Assembly: GCA_014706295.1 (NCBI GenBank) | Contig: JACSVZ010000001.1 | Span: forward strand, 114,835,111-114,899,110 | Length of the DNA stretch: 64,000 nt | Source of the DNA: Lycocorax pyrrhopterus obiensis | Taxonomy: Eukaryota; Chordata; Aves; Passeriformes; Paradisaeidae | Direction of reading: 5' to 3' | Shown here: piece by piece, positions 24,011-38,720 of the stretch | How positions within the stretch are numbered: position 1 is the stretch's first letter | Layout: every line of letters starts with the position of its first letter | Translations under genes and position numbers: made by a program | Notes under the pieces: generated by a model | Seen by the model: only the letters and a program-made list of their open reading frames with translations | What the model was told of the DNA's origin: nothing | Databases searched by the model: none

Positions 24011-27000
24011 TTGTTACTGCATGTGGAATAGAGGAAAGGGAACCCGTCACCTTGGTTTGAGAACAAGCTTCAGAAGCTTGAGGAAAAAGTTGCTCAAACT
24101 CAAGGCAAAATGATTCACAGCTGGAAACTTCACAGGGCTGGAATGTTTTGAACAAAGAATTCAGCCTTTTTGGACGGGATTCATACATAACAGAATTCTC
24201 CAAAGACTGGATGCTTTGCCATTATTTCATTCTCTTGACAATTGATCTGCAGCCTACCTGGAAAGCCAGAGCTTTCCACAGAGATGCATGGAGGTGGCTC
24301 TGAAGGCTGGCCAATCCTTGTGCCAGGATCTTTTCCAGGAAGGCTAAAGATGGACTCAGAACAAATACAATTCTAGTCTGTAGACAAGTAGGGCATGCTT
24401 TGTCTTATTTTTGCTACAGATCATATGCACTTACTTTTGTAGGGATTCTGGGTTCAAAAAGTGAATTTTAAACTGAAGGACTTAGATGTACTTCCTGGAT
24501 GTTACTGCATGCTTTTCCCAGATCCTGCTTTCATGTTGTGGCAAAATATAGATAAATATCAACCCACTTACCATGCACCCTATTTTCCATCAAAAGGAAG
24601 CATGATTTTGTGTGCTAGAAGGATCTGTCTTTTGTGACAGACCTCTGACCTAGGCAGTGACAGGGCCAGGATCAATGGGAAATGCCAAGGACTACCTTGA
24701 TTCTGTACTTCTTGATGACTACAGAGGGCTACTACACAATTTGCAAAATAAAACAGAAGTTTCACTGATATGGCTGCACCTCCCATGGCACATAAGAAGT
24801 AAGATAATACATAGTTACTACTAGGGATGGTTCAGTGTTCACGAAAAGAAAAGGGAAAAATGAAATGCTCTGATCCTCTAAATCAGTATCAGAGCGGCAT
24901 TTGTGATCTTAGGAGGGCACAGGACTCACAAGAAGCAGTTCTGAGAACACAGGGGCTGAGGGGTTGAACATGAGTTAAAGGAATCTATCTAATATACTCA
25001 TGTAACAACGAGACACAATCTGATACGAGGAAATTCATAAGTCCTCTTCCATAGCCTACTGCAAATTTATCTTGGTGAAAATCTGTAATTAAAACATAAA
25101 TATAATCCAAATGCAAGCAATGCCAATGTTGTTACACAATGTGATAGCAGGTCTATGACTACCCATCCAAGTTAAACAGAATTATAATATGAACTTTGAA
25201 AATGATATCTCTGTTCTAAGGAAATTGTATTTTTCTTATTGTTTGTGTGATTCTTCTTGCAAACAGACTCAGTTCTGATTACGAGGGACAGTGTTCACAA
25301 ATCCATGACAGTTTGCTCTGTGCATGAACAGGAAAACCTTTCAGAATCAAATTCTTTCCTGCAGCCACCTCTGCCTGACTATCTGAACCTGTATCTACCC
25401 TAATTTTATACTTGGCTTTATAGATAAGGCATTTTTTCCATCTCTAAAGAAACAGACTGGCTGAGTGGAAGGCACAATGGTGCTAATGGTCTAAGACTAG
25501 ACAACCTAATTCAATGGAGTAGCAGCATCAGAGGATAAATATCAATGAAATTTCTGCGTTTGCAGTGCAGCAGAGTAGCATTCAATATCCAGATGTTCTA
25601 TTATTGTGATGATTATTACCATTTTTCTCATATACTTAAAAGAAAGGCAATTTGCCCAATAACATTAACAACTGTAAATAAATAAATAAACTTTCACATG
25701 CCACACCTGTGTGAACAAGTTGCTCTCTAATTTTATCCCCACCTAAGTACAGAGGAAAACAGCACGGAAATTAAGACTTTGTGGACGCATAGAAGAAAAA
25801 TATTGATAAAGACTAACCAAAATGTGATGACCTTTAATCAGTTTAGACTCCTCTGGCAATCAAAGGATTACATTCTGATGTTATATGTGAGAAAAAGATT
25901 ATATATCTAAAAATCTTTATTAATTAAAAAAACCCAATATAAATAAAAGCTGAAATGCAGAATTTTGCTTATAGTGATGAAATAACCTTTCAAAGATTAA
26001 CTTTACCAGTAGAGCACTGATAAAAACCTGGCACTTTCAGGCATACAAGGTTCATCACCATTAATATTTGAGTGGCAAAAAGAGACATGGCTCTAATCAA
26101 AATAGTATCAGTCCTCAGTTTAGCAATTTAAAAAGATAACCGAATATAATTTTCTATAATTTAGAATATATACTGGGAGCTATATACTCTTAGTCTAGCT
26201 TATTTTATGAATGACAATGGAGGTATTCAGCTCCTTGAGTCTCACGAGTAACAAAAGTCTTCTTAAACTGACCCTAGGGAAAGGGATTTCCAAACCTTCT
26301 TCCAGCTAAAACAGACTTACTGTGTACTCACAGCTAAGTCTCTGTGTGTGTAGAAAGAACCCATGGAGAGTAACTGAATTTACTATCAGCTGCTTGCAAC
26401 ACACATTTTCTAGTTTATATCTATTGTCCTGCAACATGAAAATTCTGTATTAAGCCACATAATCCTGCCTGTGCTTTTCAGAGCACTGTTATTTAAGTGA
26501 AAGAAGTACTAATAGAGATTAAATCTATATACCACAGGGACCAGGTCTTTATCCTGTACACTGAAGCACAATGTCAAAGCTGAATAAGTACCACATTAAA
26601 GTAAAGAAGATTTGGAGTTTCATGATTCAGACACTAAAAATGTTTAAATAAAAAGCACCAATAAAAAAAGAAATTTTTATGAGACCATTTGGTCACATCT
26701 TTCCTCTTTCCTAGGTACATCAGTTTGAGGAACACACACAGTGTGACTGACAGAGGAAGTATCATTATTTTAAAGGAATGACCACGATTCTGGAAGACAA
26801 CAATTTTTACTGGTCATAGCTCTAGTCCACTGTGCAACGAAATCTCCAAATTCTTCCTTACTTTTCCCATGGGATCAGCTGCGCTGGCACTCCACAGTCA
26901 CCTGAACTTTAATGCTGTGATGCACATTAGGATAACACAGTAGTTAATTATTAGGTATAGTCATTAATTGATTAATCAGTTGAAACAGAATCTATTAAAT

Positions 27001-29764
27001 AACTTCAAACTGTGGAGTTTGTGCTTACTCTCTGTGATCAATAAAAAGAGTCCCCACAGCTCTAATTTATGGAAATTGCCTCTGATTTATACAGCCCATA
27101 TTCCTCTCACAAGTAATTTTCCCCCAATAATTCTCAAAAAGTATTTTCTTTCTTTCCAATAAAATATTTTCATAATACAACTTCCGAATGCCTGTTGCCT
27201 GTAGTTGTAGATCCTTTCTCACCTCACATAGATTGTAATAAGATACAAGATAAGGAGTAATTACACTGAAATCAATAAAATTAACGACACCAGTGAAATT
27301 CAGTGTCTGTCTTTGAAAGCTTCTTTATATTCACTAATTTGGTGATGATGATTTTCTCCTAGAAAATTATTTTGACCTACAGTACATCAATTAACAGGAA
27401 TGCTGGCTGTAATACTTAGAAGATTTTAGAGAAAAGATTCATAAGTTCAAAAACATGCTTCTTGCCTTAATTACTATCTGATTACAATCTGATCAACAGG
27501 ATTAATTAAATTTTTATTGTAACATAGAATGGTAAGAAAAATTACAATAACAGAACTAAAAGTAAAAGATACCATTCAGATTTCTAAAACAATGTTCTTC
27601 CTAAAACCCTTGTATCCCTGGTTTTCAGCAAAACAAGAAAGTTAGAGTAAATTTAGAAGTGATTGCAAAGATTTGAGGACCAATCTGAACTAAGTGGAAA
27701 ATTGTGGCAGCAAAAAAGCAGGGCCATAGAGAAAATCACCAATGGCTCTAGTGCTTGCTTCAGAGGAGAAACCTGCAGCACTTAAAGGCATCACTCCTTC
27801 AGGCTGTAACCCTCTCCCTTCCCTCCTTGGCCTCCCTCGTGATTAATCTGAGATGTAACAGTTTGGGGAGCTGAAACACTCAAGTGTCCTCTACCTGTTT
27901 GGCCATTCAATATTTTATATTTTGATTGCCTGTCAGTCAGCTCATCACTTTCTCCATATATAAAGTGAAGCTGTCAACATGAAAAGGGGAAGAGCAGATA
28001 AGCAATCATAAAAAAAATACAGAAAGGTCAAACCCCAGACAAACTTCATTTTAATTGGATTATATACTTGAAAAGGCAGAAATGAGTTGATGTGAGGTGA
28101 ACCATGAAAAGCAGAAAATTAAATGAGGAGAGGGAGACTCTAAAACAGTGTTAAAATTCTTGCAAGCACAGGGAGGTGAGGGGTGGGCAGAGCAAAAGCT
28201 GTGTGGTTCATATGCTGGGCCAAGTGGGACTGCCAGGTGTGAAGGCAGCAGACAGGACACAGCTTATTGTCCTGACAAGGAGATTAAACTGAAATAAAAA
28301 CAGGCTGTGCCTTAAGTTAGGGATGGAACAGGGTGCAATCCAGCATATAATAAAGGCAGCTGGAGAGCATGGCCTGAGTTGTCAGATGAGCACAGATACT
28401 AAATCCCATCCTTCTGGCAGTAATGAACTACTCTGATAACAGTTGTTTGCTAATTAAAAATATTTACCAGTGAAAACCTCTGCACCAGGATCTCCAGAAA
28501 TCTCTCTAACCTCAGCACATAAAAGTGCCAGCCTCTCCAGCTGCCTCCAAGATTTTTCTTATTTTTTCACTCATTTTAATTTTTTTTTTTCTAGTTGGAA
28601 AGAAGCAGGAAGCTACTGCAAGCATGAACTAGATTACTAAAGATAAAATTCAGCTCAAGTAGTATTTAAAATTCACCTTTGGACAGTAATGCACAGTTTC
28701 TCCTGGGATACCTAAGGCTAAGGTTTACTTCACAATGACATAATAAACCTGCTGACAAATACAGTGCAACAGGAAACAGAAACAATCCTGAAAATTTGAA
28801 GATTCGAAGGCTTCTGTGACTTTCTTTGCTGTGAAACAAGCCCAGAGAACTACAGACATACAGCCAGTGGGGTGATTCCCAAGTCATTCCTTTGGTGTGT
28901 GAGGTTCATATTTCACAATTCTGAAAGAGGTCCTGATGTCACTGCAGACTTGACACTCACCACTGGCAGTGCAGGTTCCTTCTCCCCATGCTCACCTTTA
29001 ACACTCCCCCAGAGTCCAGCAATCTGCAGATTAGTGGCTTTCTGAATTAACTAATTTTGCTTCATTATGTTTTGCAGCTCATGGACTTTTCCTCCATGAA
29101 TTTCCTTAATTATTCCTTGAACCTATTTTGCTTGTGGCTTCCAAAACACCCCTAGGCAACAAGTTTAATTACAAACTGTTTAAAAAATACTGTGGGGATT
29201 TTTTTTTTTAAATCTGCTTCCTGATTATTTTATTGAATATACTTTAGTTTCTTGTCTATAAGAAATAGTGAGCAATCATGAATATCAGTGATTTGCTCAG
29301 TCAATTGGAAAATATCTGTGTATATCATAGAAACAGTACTTCTAGTTACAGATGGGAAGTAGGTCACTGGATAATGAAATATTTAAATTGCAAATGCAAG
29401 ACCTTGGAAGAAAGATAACAAAAAGGGACAACTCATGTGATGTGAAAAATCTGCAACGTAAAAAGTCACAGCCCAAACACCAGAAGGTCTCTAAGTTGCT
29501 GAGACATGGGGCAGGCAATCTTCTCACACCCAGCATTACCAGCACGGGTAACATCACAGCTGTACACACAGAACTGCTGTGTCCCTTCATGACAGAACTC
29601 AAAACTGTGGTGATCCTATTTCCTTCTGAAGCGTGAAGGCAATTTAAATGTAAAGAAGCATCTTGTAAGCAACGTGGAATTTCAATACAAGAGCAATCAT
29701 GCAATTCTTCAGAAGACTTCCACAGTGATGGTGACAGTACAGAGTAGCCAGCGCTCTATTCTGA

Positions 29765-29832
29765 CAAAAAAACCCCAAACAAACTAAAACCCCCCAAAAA
29801 CAAAGAAAACCCAAAAAACCCCCAAAACCCCA
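29765..29832. repeat. A/C-rich block with C-runs (G-runs on the gene-sense strand)
   Basis: C-runs of 4, 6, 3, 5 and 4 bases (29773-29776, 29790-29795, 29810-29812, 29819-29823, 29828-29831) are separated by A-rich spacers of 13, 14, 6 and 4 nt. On the minus strand, the sense strand of EPHA6, this gives five G-runs separated by T-rich loops. Confidence 0.9.
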
Positions 29833-30124
29833 GCAAATCACAACATATGTTAAAAGCTGTGAAAATCAAGTGAGATTCGACCAATCCAAAAATGTAGTAC
29901 AGCACTGTGTCAGCTACACAGAACTTAGCTCTAATGGGGCTAATGACATATTTGCTTAATTCACCTAATTTCAGAATCCCTACAATATTCCCAGGCAGAT
30001 AGGGCCAGGATTTGGATTAGGGCTCCCTTTCAGTGCTGGATATTTTGTCACGTTTGTAACACCTTGCTGGGAAATTTTAACTGCTGTGTGATGTTTGCAG
30101 CTCTACAAACACCCTCATAAAAAA

Positions 30125-30160
30125 CACATTCTGTACTAAAACCACATTCTGCACTAAAAA
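30125..30160. repeat. 18-nt imperfect tandem duplication
   Basis: cacattctgtactaaaac (30125-30142) is followed directly by cacattctgcactaaaaa (30143-30160), 16 of 18 identical. Confidence 0.85.
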
Positions 30161-30480
30161 CCTCTTGTGGAAACATGCCTTTCCAACTCCTTTCTAAAAT
30201 GTGTTTCAGCCTTTTAGGATGTCGAGACAGGTAGAGTGGCTATTCTAAGATTGGTTCAAGCTTAGTTTGAATCTTCTACATAAATACCTTTAAATATTAG
30301 AAGAGCAGACTAATGTAGAATTTTCTCTTTTCAATTGCTCCTGGATGTTTCCTGCCTGGCAAATCCAGAAAAGATCCTTATTGATATACAGCAGCTTGAA
30401 AACAAATTCAGTGGTATAAATAAAGCTATCACTTTCATTTAAGTAAGCAAAAAGTCTACTTTTATAGACTGAATTGATGC

Positions 30481-30504
30481 AGATTGCTATTCAGATTGCT
30501 ATTC
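30481..30504. repeat. 12-nt perfect tandem duplication
   Basis: agattgctattc occurs twice head to tail at 30481-30492 and 30493-30504 with no mismatch. Confidence 0.9.
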
Positions 30505-31315
30505 TGGAAAAAAATGACTGAAGGCATTAGGATTCATTTCAGACCACATGAATGTTAGATGGTAACAAGTCTTTCATATGCTAACTGTGAATACACTTCT
30601 TTGGGACAAATTCTTTTCTTTTCAAAGAAAATCAGGATTTATAAGTATAGAATAATGTCGACAATATTTAGATAGATTTCAGCCATCCACCAAAAATCAA
30701 TTTTGGAGGAAGAATTTTGGCTCTAAAACACAAAGCTTGACACTAACTAGTGTTTGACTTTAATCACTGCAATACAAATAATAAATCAGAGGCAAGAGGG
30801 AACCTGCTGATCTCTATAAAGAGACTACGTATTGTTTTTCATTATGCAAGCCTCTTCAGATATAAACATATAATAGCTATTGAGAAGTCACTGAAATATC
30901 ACTTTTTTTGGTGTATTTGTGAGCACATGCATACACCTTTTTGTGTCTCAGTGCAGGCAAACAGCAAACATCTATCTTGTAATGTTAACTCAGAAGGGCT
31001 GAATTCACCTCTGGTGTCATGACTGTACTGCAGAGCCTGGCAATACATCAACAATAAATATATCATATTCCTTAAGTTTATGTTTTCTTCAAACACCTCG
31101 GTGAGTTAATGGGGTGTAAAGCAAAAACAGCAATCTTTTTTCCCATTAGTTGAACATGAATTTCAAGGGCAAAGTAAACAATCGAGCAAGTAAATCAAAA
31201 TGCTGATTTTGCACTTCCGAAACTGACAAAGCAAGTTTTTGCTCAATTTTTTTGGGATGTGCCCATTTCTGATGTAGCTAACTTCAGCAGAAATATTATT
31301 TTTGGAGGTGGTAAA

Positions 31316-31338
31316 AACAACAACAACAACAACAACAA
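31316..31338. repeat. (AAC)n microsatellite
   Basis: This is an uninterrupted AAC repeat of nearly eight units in the intron, likely to vary in length among individuals. Confidence 0.95.
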
Positions 31339-34300
31339 GTCTGAAAAAATGTTAAGAAATTTACCGATAGATGTCAATACCTTTTTAAAAAGAGCTTTTC
31401 AATCACTAAAGAACTGCCATTTTGTTAATATAATACGAATGCTTGCAGTATATATGCATGAAAACCAGGTAGTTTGTGCAAGGTCATTGCAAATACAAGA
31501 TGCATCAACCTGGTGAAGTTCCTACAGCAACATAAATGTGTTTATGAGCAGCAGGTGAATTCCTGCAAAAGACTCTAAAGCTATTAGCAGCTCGGTAAGG
31601 AGCACATAATAATAGGTTGTTAACTCAGCCATCCCAACAAGCACATCAAGAAAGGGCACTTTGAAACTATTAATGCAAATACATTAAAAAACTCAAAAGA
31701 AAAAGAGAGAGTTGTAATACTGTGTTTTCAATCAATACAGTAAATACTTGTGGGTTTATTTGGGTACAAACCTAACAAAACTACATGAGAGTTACTGCAT
31801 AAGGTACAATTTCTGTGAATTCAAGTTGGCTAATGAAATTATCAATCTAAATGAAAAGCTCCTCTAATGTTCATCTTGATTCCAATAACCATGTCCCCAC
31901 ACCAAACCCACAGCTGTTGTTTCATAGGTGGTAAAGTGATTATATTAATATTAAATATGAAAGTCGTGGTTTTAGTGCATTAAAATGGAGTGGCTCTCCC
32001 TGAACGAGCTTCCTCTTTCCCTTTGGGTTTTTCTCCCTTCTTCCAGAATGACTGCTTTGGGGACACTGCTACTTAATAAAAAAGAGGTTGCTATTATTAT
32101 GCAGTCAGTGGCTCCATCTTCATTTAATGTGAAAAAAAACCATTCAAAGAGGAAAACTAATATCCTGTCCTTGTCTGTGGTTAAAGCACAATTGCAATGC
32201 AGTCTTAGAAAAAGAGAGAGAAAAAAAAAGGAACTTTCTCTGGTCTTACTCTCCAAAAGGATGCATGCCTTTGTAACTCCTCAAGTACCTCTTGAATGCA
32301 TTGAATATTGCAGGAAGAAAACTGAAAGTGAAATGATATCTGAACACTCCTTCATTTAGACAAAGATATAAACCCATGTCTCGAGGTACGTTTCTTCTTG
32401 ATTTAATCTCTGAATCCACCTTTATGGCTGCAAATCAACAATTTATGAACAGTAACTCATTTGTGTATTATAAAAACCACTGTGCTACCTTCAGTTCGTG
32501 ATGTGGTTTGGGCTCACAGATGGTTTTTGGGAACTTTAAAGCTAGTTCATATTTTAAGAGGGTCTAAAGGAAACATTCTGACTGGTTTTAGGGAAACGGA
32601 GAGCTAGATATTGTGTTTAATTTATAAATAAGGAAATCACTTTCATTTAGATGACCATCTTTTGGAAGGTATGCTTGTTATATGTAGGTCATTGCTCACA
32701 AAACTCGCCATTCTTTTTTGTAAAAATCTGCCAAACTTTCAAACCCAAAGTTTGACTCTTGAATTTATCTTAAGGTATCTGAGGGAACTACAACTCTATT
32801 ATCATGTGCAACTAAAACTTACTGCACCTAACTCAAAGGTGAACATACTGCAGGCAGTTAATAATAACAGAAACAACAAAAATAAATGCTTTGGGAGGAC
32901 ATTCTCTATTTTGCTAATTCAGGATTAAACATGTTAAACTCCATACCACATCCTTTTGTGCAACTGATACATTATCTCTGAAGAGAAAATATTTTTTTTT
33001 TACAATATACTCATCAAAATCATCTAAATGTTGTCCTTAGCTGAAACTTTCTGCTCTACAAAATAGCTGCTTCTGATTTTTGGTCCTACCTAAACACATA
33101 TTTAAGATTAACACTGATTCCTGGGGTTAACAGTACTGTTATTATTCTTGCCGTGACAGTACACAATTTTGAAAACTATTTTTCCTAATGTTCTAATGCT
33201 GTAATGGCTAGAAAAAAAAATTATTAATTCCTTTTATTAGCAACCAATCTCTGACATCAGTGGATTTAGCTTTCTTAGCCTAATTTGAGGTATGGAACTG
33301 GCTGTGTTTGTTGTCTTGTAATAGTTTGCATACCTCCTATGCCTATTCCTATGCCCTTGAAAGCATTTGAAAACCATTTATTCAAAACCATTAATACACT
33401 TTTTCTGCATTTGTGCAGCTCTTCTAGCAGTTAGTGGAATGAGCACTGTACATGTAATTTTCCTTGGAGAAAAAGGTATTGGCTGCAGGCAAGAACACAA
33501 GATCAGCAGAGACTTAAGTATGGGGGTTTTTTAAATATCAAATCCACCAGGCTTGCTTAAACAGAATTATACATCTCACTGAGAATTTTCAGTTCAGCAA
33601 GAACAACAGTAATACCTCTATAGGCTACTTTATTATTAAATACAAAAGTTCAGAAGCTATTTCTAAACAATTGACAACAATGATTAGTAGACAAGCCAAA
33701 CCAGGCATCTAATAGAGGCCTAGTTCAGAACTTCTTTGATAAACCCTTTGCTGCATGTAATTGATATTTAGACACCAGATTTCTTTTTCTCCTAATAGTA
33801 ATTACATGGGTGTCATTAATAATGGCTGCTGCAAGGTCCTTAGGTTCTTTCCTGCAGGCAAAAATTATATCAGGTCAGAGAGTCTGGTAATTATTCACTC
33901 TCATTTTCAACAGTTCTGAGACCTATTTTTTTCTCTTTTTAGAATCTGAGGCTTTTACATTTTTTCCCTTGGGAAACTGGGTTAATAACAGCAGAACAGA
34001 AAAACTGAGAAGCTTGTTTAACACCGCTTACTATGCTAAAATAAGCTAGGAGATTTCATTTTAATGATTATATTCCAAAGCACATTTGTAGTGATTATTT
34101 TTTAAAAACATTCAGCAGACATGGTTCATTTCCCAGGAACTACGAAGGGCCGAGAATGCCTGAGGCGCTCCTCGGAGCCCTCGTGCCTCCCTGTGACATG
34201 CTGCTCTGCTCCTGCAGCTATGAACAAACACTAAGGGCTGCCTAAAACTACTGTCCAAAAGCTCTTGTACATCCCAAATACTCAGCACTCTTGTTTTGAT

Positions 34301-37300
34301 GAGAATGTGTTGAAAATACAATGAAAATGTATTGTTGCATGAGGCCTACGTTTCTTGATTCCAGTCATACCAGAAATATTTTGTAGGCAGCAGATTGCTA
34401 CTTATGCCTCAAATGACTTGAATAATTTGAAAAATATTACAGAAGAAAACTGTCCATTAAAAAAAAAATTAGTAGCGTGAAGTTAAAAATTGCCCAGCTG
34501 ATCATTTAAAGCAAACAGCTTTTTATACTGAATATACTCACTGACTGGCCAGCTACCTGAAGTGCTCACATGCTTATCCCTAATGTTGTCAGTCTATTCC
34601 TGTTCCCCAATCCTGTCACTGATGTTGACTTTAAAATTTAGCAAGGTTGTCATGAATGCTACAGTAGGGATAGCAACAATAAAGGAACATGCCCAGAAAA
34701 AAAATACTGTGCATGCCAAGAACCCAGCCACAGCAGCACCAAACAAACCAACTCTGCCCATGGATAATGTCACACAGCCCCCAGGCTCCCTTCAGCCTCA
34801 CGCCACTGGGAGCTGCTGCATATATTATTCTTCATGATATAAAAATCTAACATAAAAGCGAAATCTGAACCAAAAAAGTAATAGCTGGTGCTTAAAGGAA
34901 AAGGGGGAGATGTAACAGTTGTGTATGAAAAAACGTGTTCCTTCTAACTTAAACATTGTGAAAAATTGTGATGAAAGAGGTGGAGAGACTGGAGAGGTTT
35001 GGCTGTTGAAGTAGTAGGGAGGTTGAGGGTCAATGAACTTCACATATGCCATGCAGACCTCACAGAAAGGCAGAGGGCTTTACAAGAGAAATGACTGATT
35101 ATACTCCACGTTTCCAAAATGTCACCCAGAAATTCAGAGGACTGAATCTCATCTACATGAGGTGGCTTCTTACGAGAAATGTCCTTATTTTATCTAATGA
35201 GAACACGTGTGGCTCGTGTTCACTGAGGCTGATTCTAGCCCATACTCAAGCAGAGTCAGGTTAATTAATGTGAGAAGAACACAATGCAGTGTCTCCTTAG
35301 CTGGAGAAGACACAGAGGAACATCTGGTGTCCTCTAAACCGGGATGAGTCACATGATGTTTATAATTTTCCATATTAATTCTTGTAGAAATAATTCTGTC
35401 ATTCAAAACATTATGCACTGAGAGTCTTAGAACTTCTCATTATTCCTATCATGTAATTTACCTCAAGGTCTGTCACTCAAATTCAGGGTGGCTCATTTTA
35501 ATTCATATTAATGATTACTCAAAGAAATAGCGGTCTTTGTTTTAATATTAGATTTTTAAGGAAGAGCATAATTTCTTATATAAGCTAAGTAAAGACAGCT
35601 GTAGACTGATAGAAAAATTAACAAGGTCATTCTGCTTTCTAATTCTTTAAATCTGGTACTTGCCTCTATCTCTCTGCCTCATCAGCTCTTCATCTCTTTT
35701 TCAAATCTCATTGGAAAACTAATTTCCCCCCTTCCCTCTACTGCTCAGTTATTTTCTCACTTCTATTTATTAATTCGATTCTAAACAATACTGGGATGAA
35801 GGGAAAGTAATATCTGCCATCCCACATATCCTGTCCACTCACTGTCCTATGGAGGTGGGTTAATTTTTTAATGTGAAAACTGCCTGTGAGCTGCAAATGG
35901 AGTCTCCCAACAAAACGAAGTATTTTGTCAAAGGGATTTGGCTTTAAAATTCATCAAAAGACAAGAAAGCAAAGAAATACCAGCCCTCTCCTCCAAATGC
36001 TGATTCAAAAGATATTCTCTAGTTTCTCTGTTTAGAGATTTCATTGCAATGCCTTGGGTTACTGCTTGGGTACATTCCATTAAAATCTCTTCTCTACAGA
36101 CAGGCTTCCTTAGCTAATTATATGTTATCTTGTGTGTAACAGGAAATGGAATCCAGCTGGCGTGCTTGGGCCAAGTGGGAGAACAAACTTAATACAGTTG
36201 CTGATACGTGCACAGCTTGGTATGCCTAATACAGGTCTCAGGGAGCATTAATTTTTGATGATTAACTTTATGGGTTTGGATGGAAAGGGGAAGAATAAGC
36301 ATTTTCCAGTTCAGCTGCACAACCTGGAGTGCAGCTGGTAAGTTTTATATCCACTGTGTGCTGTGTTCCCTTTGCCATGAGGGAATTCCTACAGAAGGAC
36401 TCTGTGTCATTACAAAGCTGTAATAAGGCCCCACTCCTTCACCTGCCTCAAACATGAAACCCTTTTAATGAGAAGTAAAGAGATTATGATGCCCTGGAAT
36501 ATTGCAAATAGTACAAGCTTTGGTCAGTGTCTGAGTAATAGTTTTAAGTATAAAAGAAAAATTAATTGCAATTAGCAATGACACTGAGATTACATTGACG
36601 TCTGGAGTTTGATTTTTAAAGGGAAAGACAATACTGCCCATGAGAGAGTTTTTCTTTTAGAAATAGTGTTTGTGGATGACATCAAGGGATCATAAAATAT
36701 AATGGACAAAGAGGGTGCAGAACAGGGCAGACACCCTCTATCAAGAGAGATAATATGCAATGTTTAGTATCTAAAGACCCCAAAGAATGTCTAAGAAGAA
36801 ATGAGCACACTTTAGATCTCAAAGGACAAACATTTAACTGATCCTGTGTGTGTTCCTGTAAAGACTCATTTATTGTCCAAGGTATAGTTCTCAGAATGAC
36901 TAACAATCTACCTGAAATCAGGTATTTCAACTACCAGGCCTCAACATAGACTATTATTTCAGGATCATTATATTTTCTCTCTGATTATATCACACAGCTA
37001 TTCAAGCAATGGAAAACTCTCTGCTGACAGAGCTCAGAGCATCTTGGACTGAATGTCAAGGAATTTTTGTTCTCCCAGGCCAAATCAGCTCTCTAATTAT
37101 GTCCTAGGTCAGATTTTTTCACTGCATTTTTGGCTGAAAGGCTGCAGAATGAAGGGACCTCTTGTCAGACAACCACATAAAAATGTACCAGTGCACTCCT
37201 AGATAAGAAACTACAAATCTGTACAATTGGCTCACGATGAAATTTTGTTGTTGCCACAAGATTTTAATTTTTGGAGACAATATTTCGTGAAGTTCTGAGT

Positions 37301-38676
37301 GTTTTACAGAAATTCCCTGGAGAAGTGAAGATCATATGGGAAAAAGTACTTTAAAGCAGAAAAATTACTGAGCTGTTTTATTGTATTTTGACATTAATCT
37401 ATGTTCCCATACTTGTAACTTACTGAGACCCCTGTATAACTCTCCTTCTTTACTTTATTTCTTTATAATTTGGTAGTCTTTCTCAGAAGAATATTTTTCA
37501 CAGGAGGGCTTGATCTTTTGATAGCTCTCTCTGTGTAATTTGTATTTTACAAGAGTATAAATATAAGTCTCTTGCATAATTAGCACAGTCTCGCCTCCTT
37601 CCCTTCTTCTGCTTGCTCTGGAAATGCATGTAAAGATGCATCTCTTTGTTCCATGTTCATCATTAATTTGTCTTCCTTATGAAATTGTTGCAAACTGCCC
37701 CATTTTGTGGAGTGTTTACAGTTTACTGGGCAGCTATTTGATTTCTGAAGTTTACATATCTTCCAGGAAACTCTGGGAGCCCATGACAAGATGTAACTTC
37801 CATTTGTGCGCTGCAGAATTCCTACTGGTGATAATTAAAAGCAGGCATGCTCCCCTAATGTGCTCCCCAATGACGTATTGGCAATTTTTCAAATGTCAAT
37901 AAGGAACCTTAAAAGAAATAGCAGTAAATACTTGTAAAACTTTAGAATATTGCATAATTCTTCAGAGCTTCACAAAGTTAAGAAACTCATATAATCAGTT
38001 GAATTTGAGGGACTGAGTGGTTGTATTTGATGGAGACATTCAATTTCTTATATTGTTTAACAGAACAAAACCTCCTGTCTATTAAATGCAAATGACAGGC
38101 AGAAAGGGATAAAGACAGGACTGCAAAAGTTGTTCCATTTTTCTACCTAGTGTGTTTATTAGTAGCTAAGACTACTGTTTTCTGCATTTTTCTTGACTCC
38201 CTTAGACATTAATAAAATTTCTGACCTTTTCATATTTAACATGTTCTTCAACCTTAGCTGCAGTTTTTGCTCTCTGTTAGAGGGATGTCTTTGTGATAAA
38301 TTCATACTAAATCCAGCAGACAATTATTTCACTCTTATCGTATTTCCTGTGGGCATGCAACAACATCCCTATTTTGTCACTTCTGCCAAGAATGGGAATG
38401 CTGATATTCCCCTCTTTCAGAGTTTCTGGGAAGGCTAAGAGATTACGGTGTCAGTTGCTACATCCAGCACTGACAAAACACAAACTATGCTACTTAATAT
38501 ACACAGCTCCACAGTGAAGAAGAAAAAAATGAAATCAAAACTGTTAATAATCAAATTAATTGCGCATATTAATATTTTCTGGTTTTGAGGTAGGAACCAC
38601 CCTTTTTTTTCCTCAATATAAAATTTCATTTTCATTTGGCAACTACACTCACCCAGCGTTATAATGTATGCTTCTT

Positions 38677-38720
38677 GATTTAAATATTATTAAAGCAAGA
38701 TTTAAATATTACTAAAGTGC
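38677..38720. repeat. 22-nt imperfect tandem duplication
   Basis: gatttaaatattattaaag at 38677-38695 recurs as gatttaaatattactaaag at 38699-38717 with a 22-nt period. It is AT-rich and probably arose by slippage. Confidence 0.85.
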
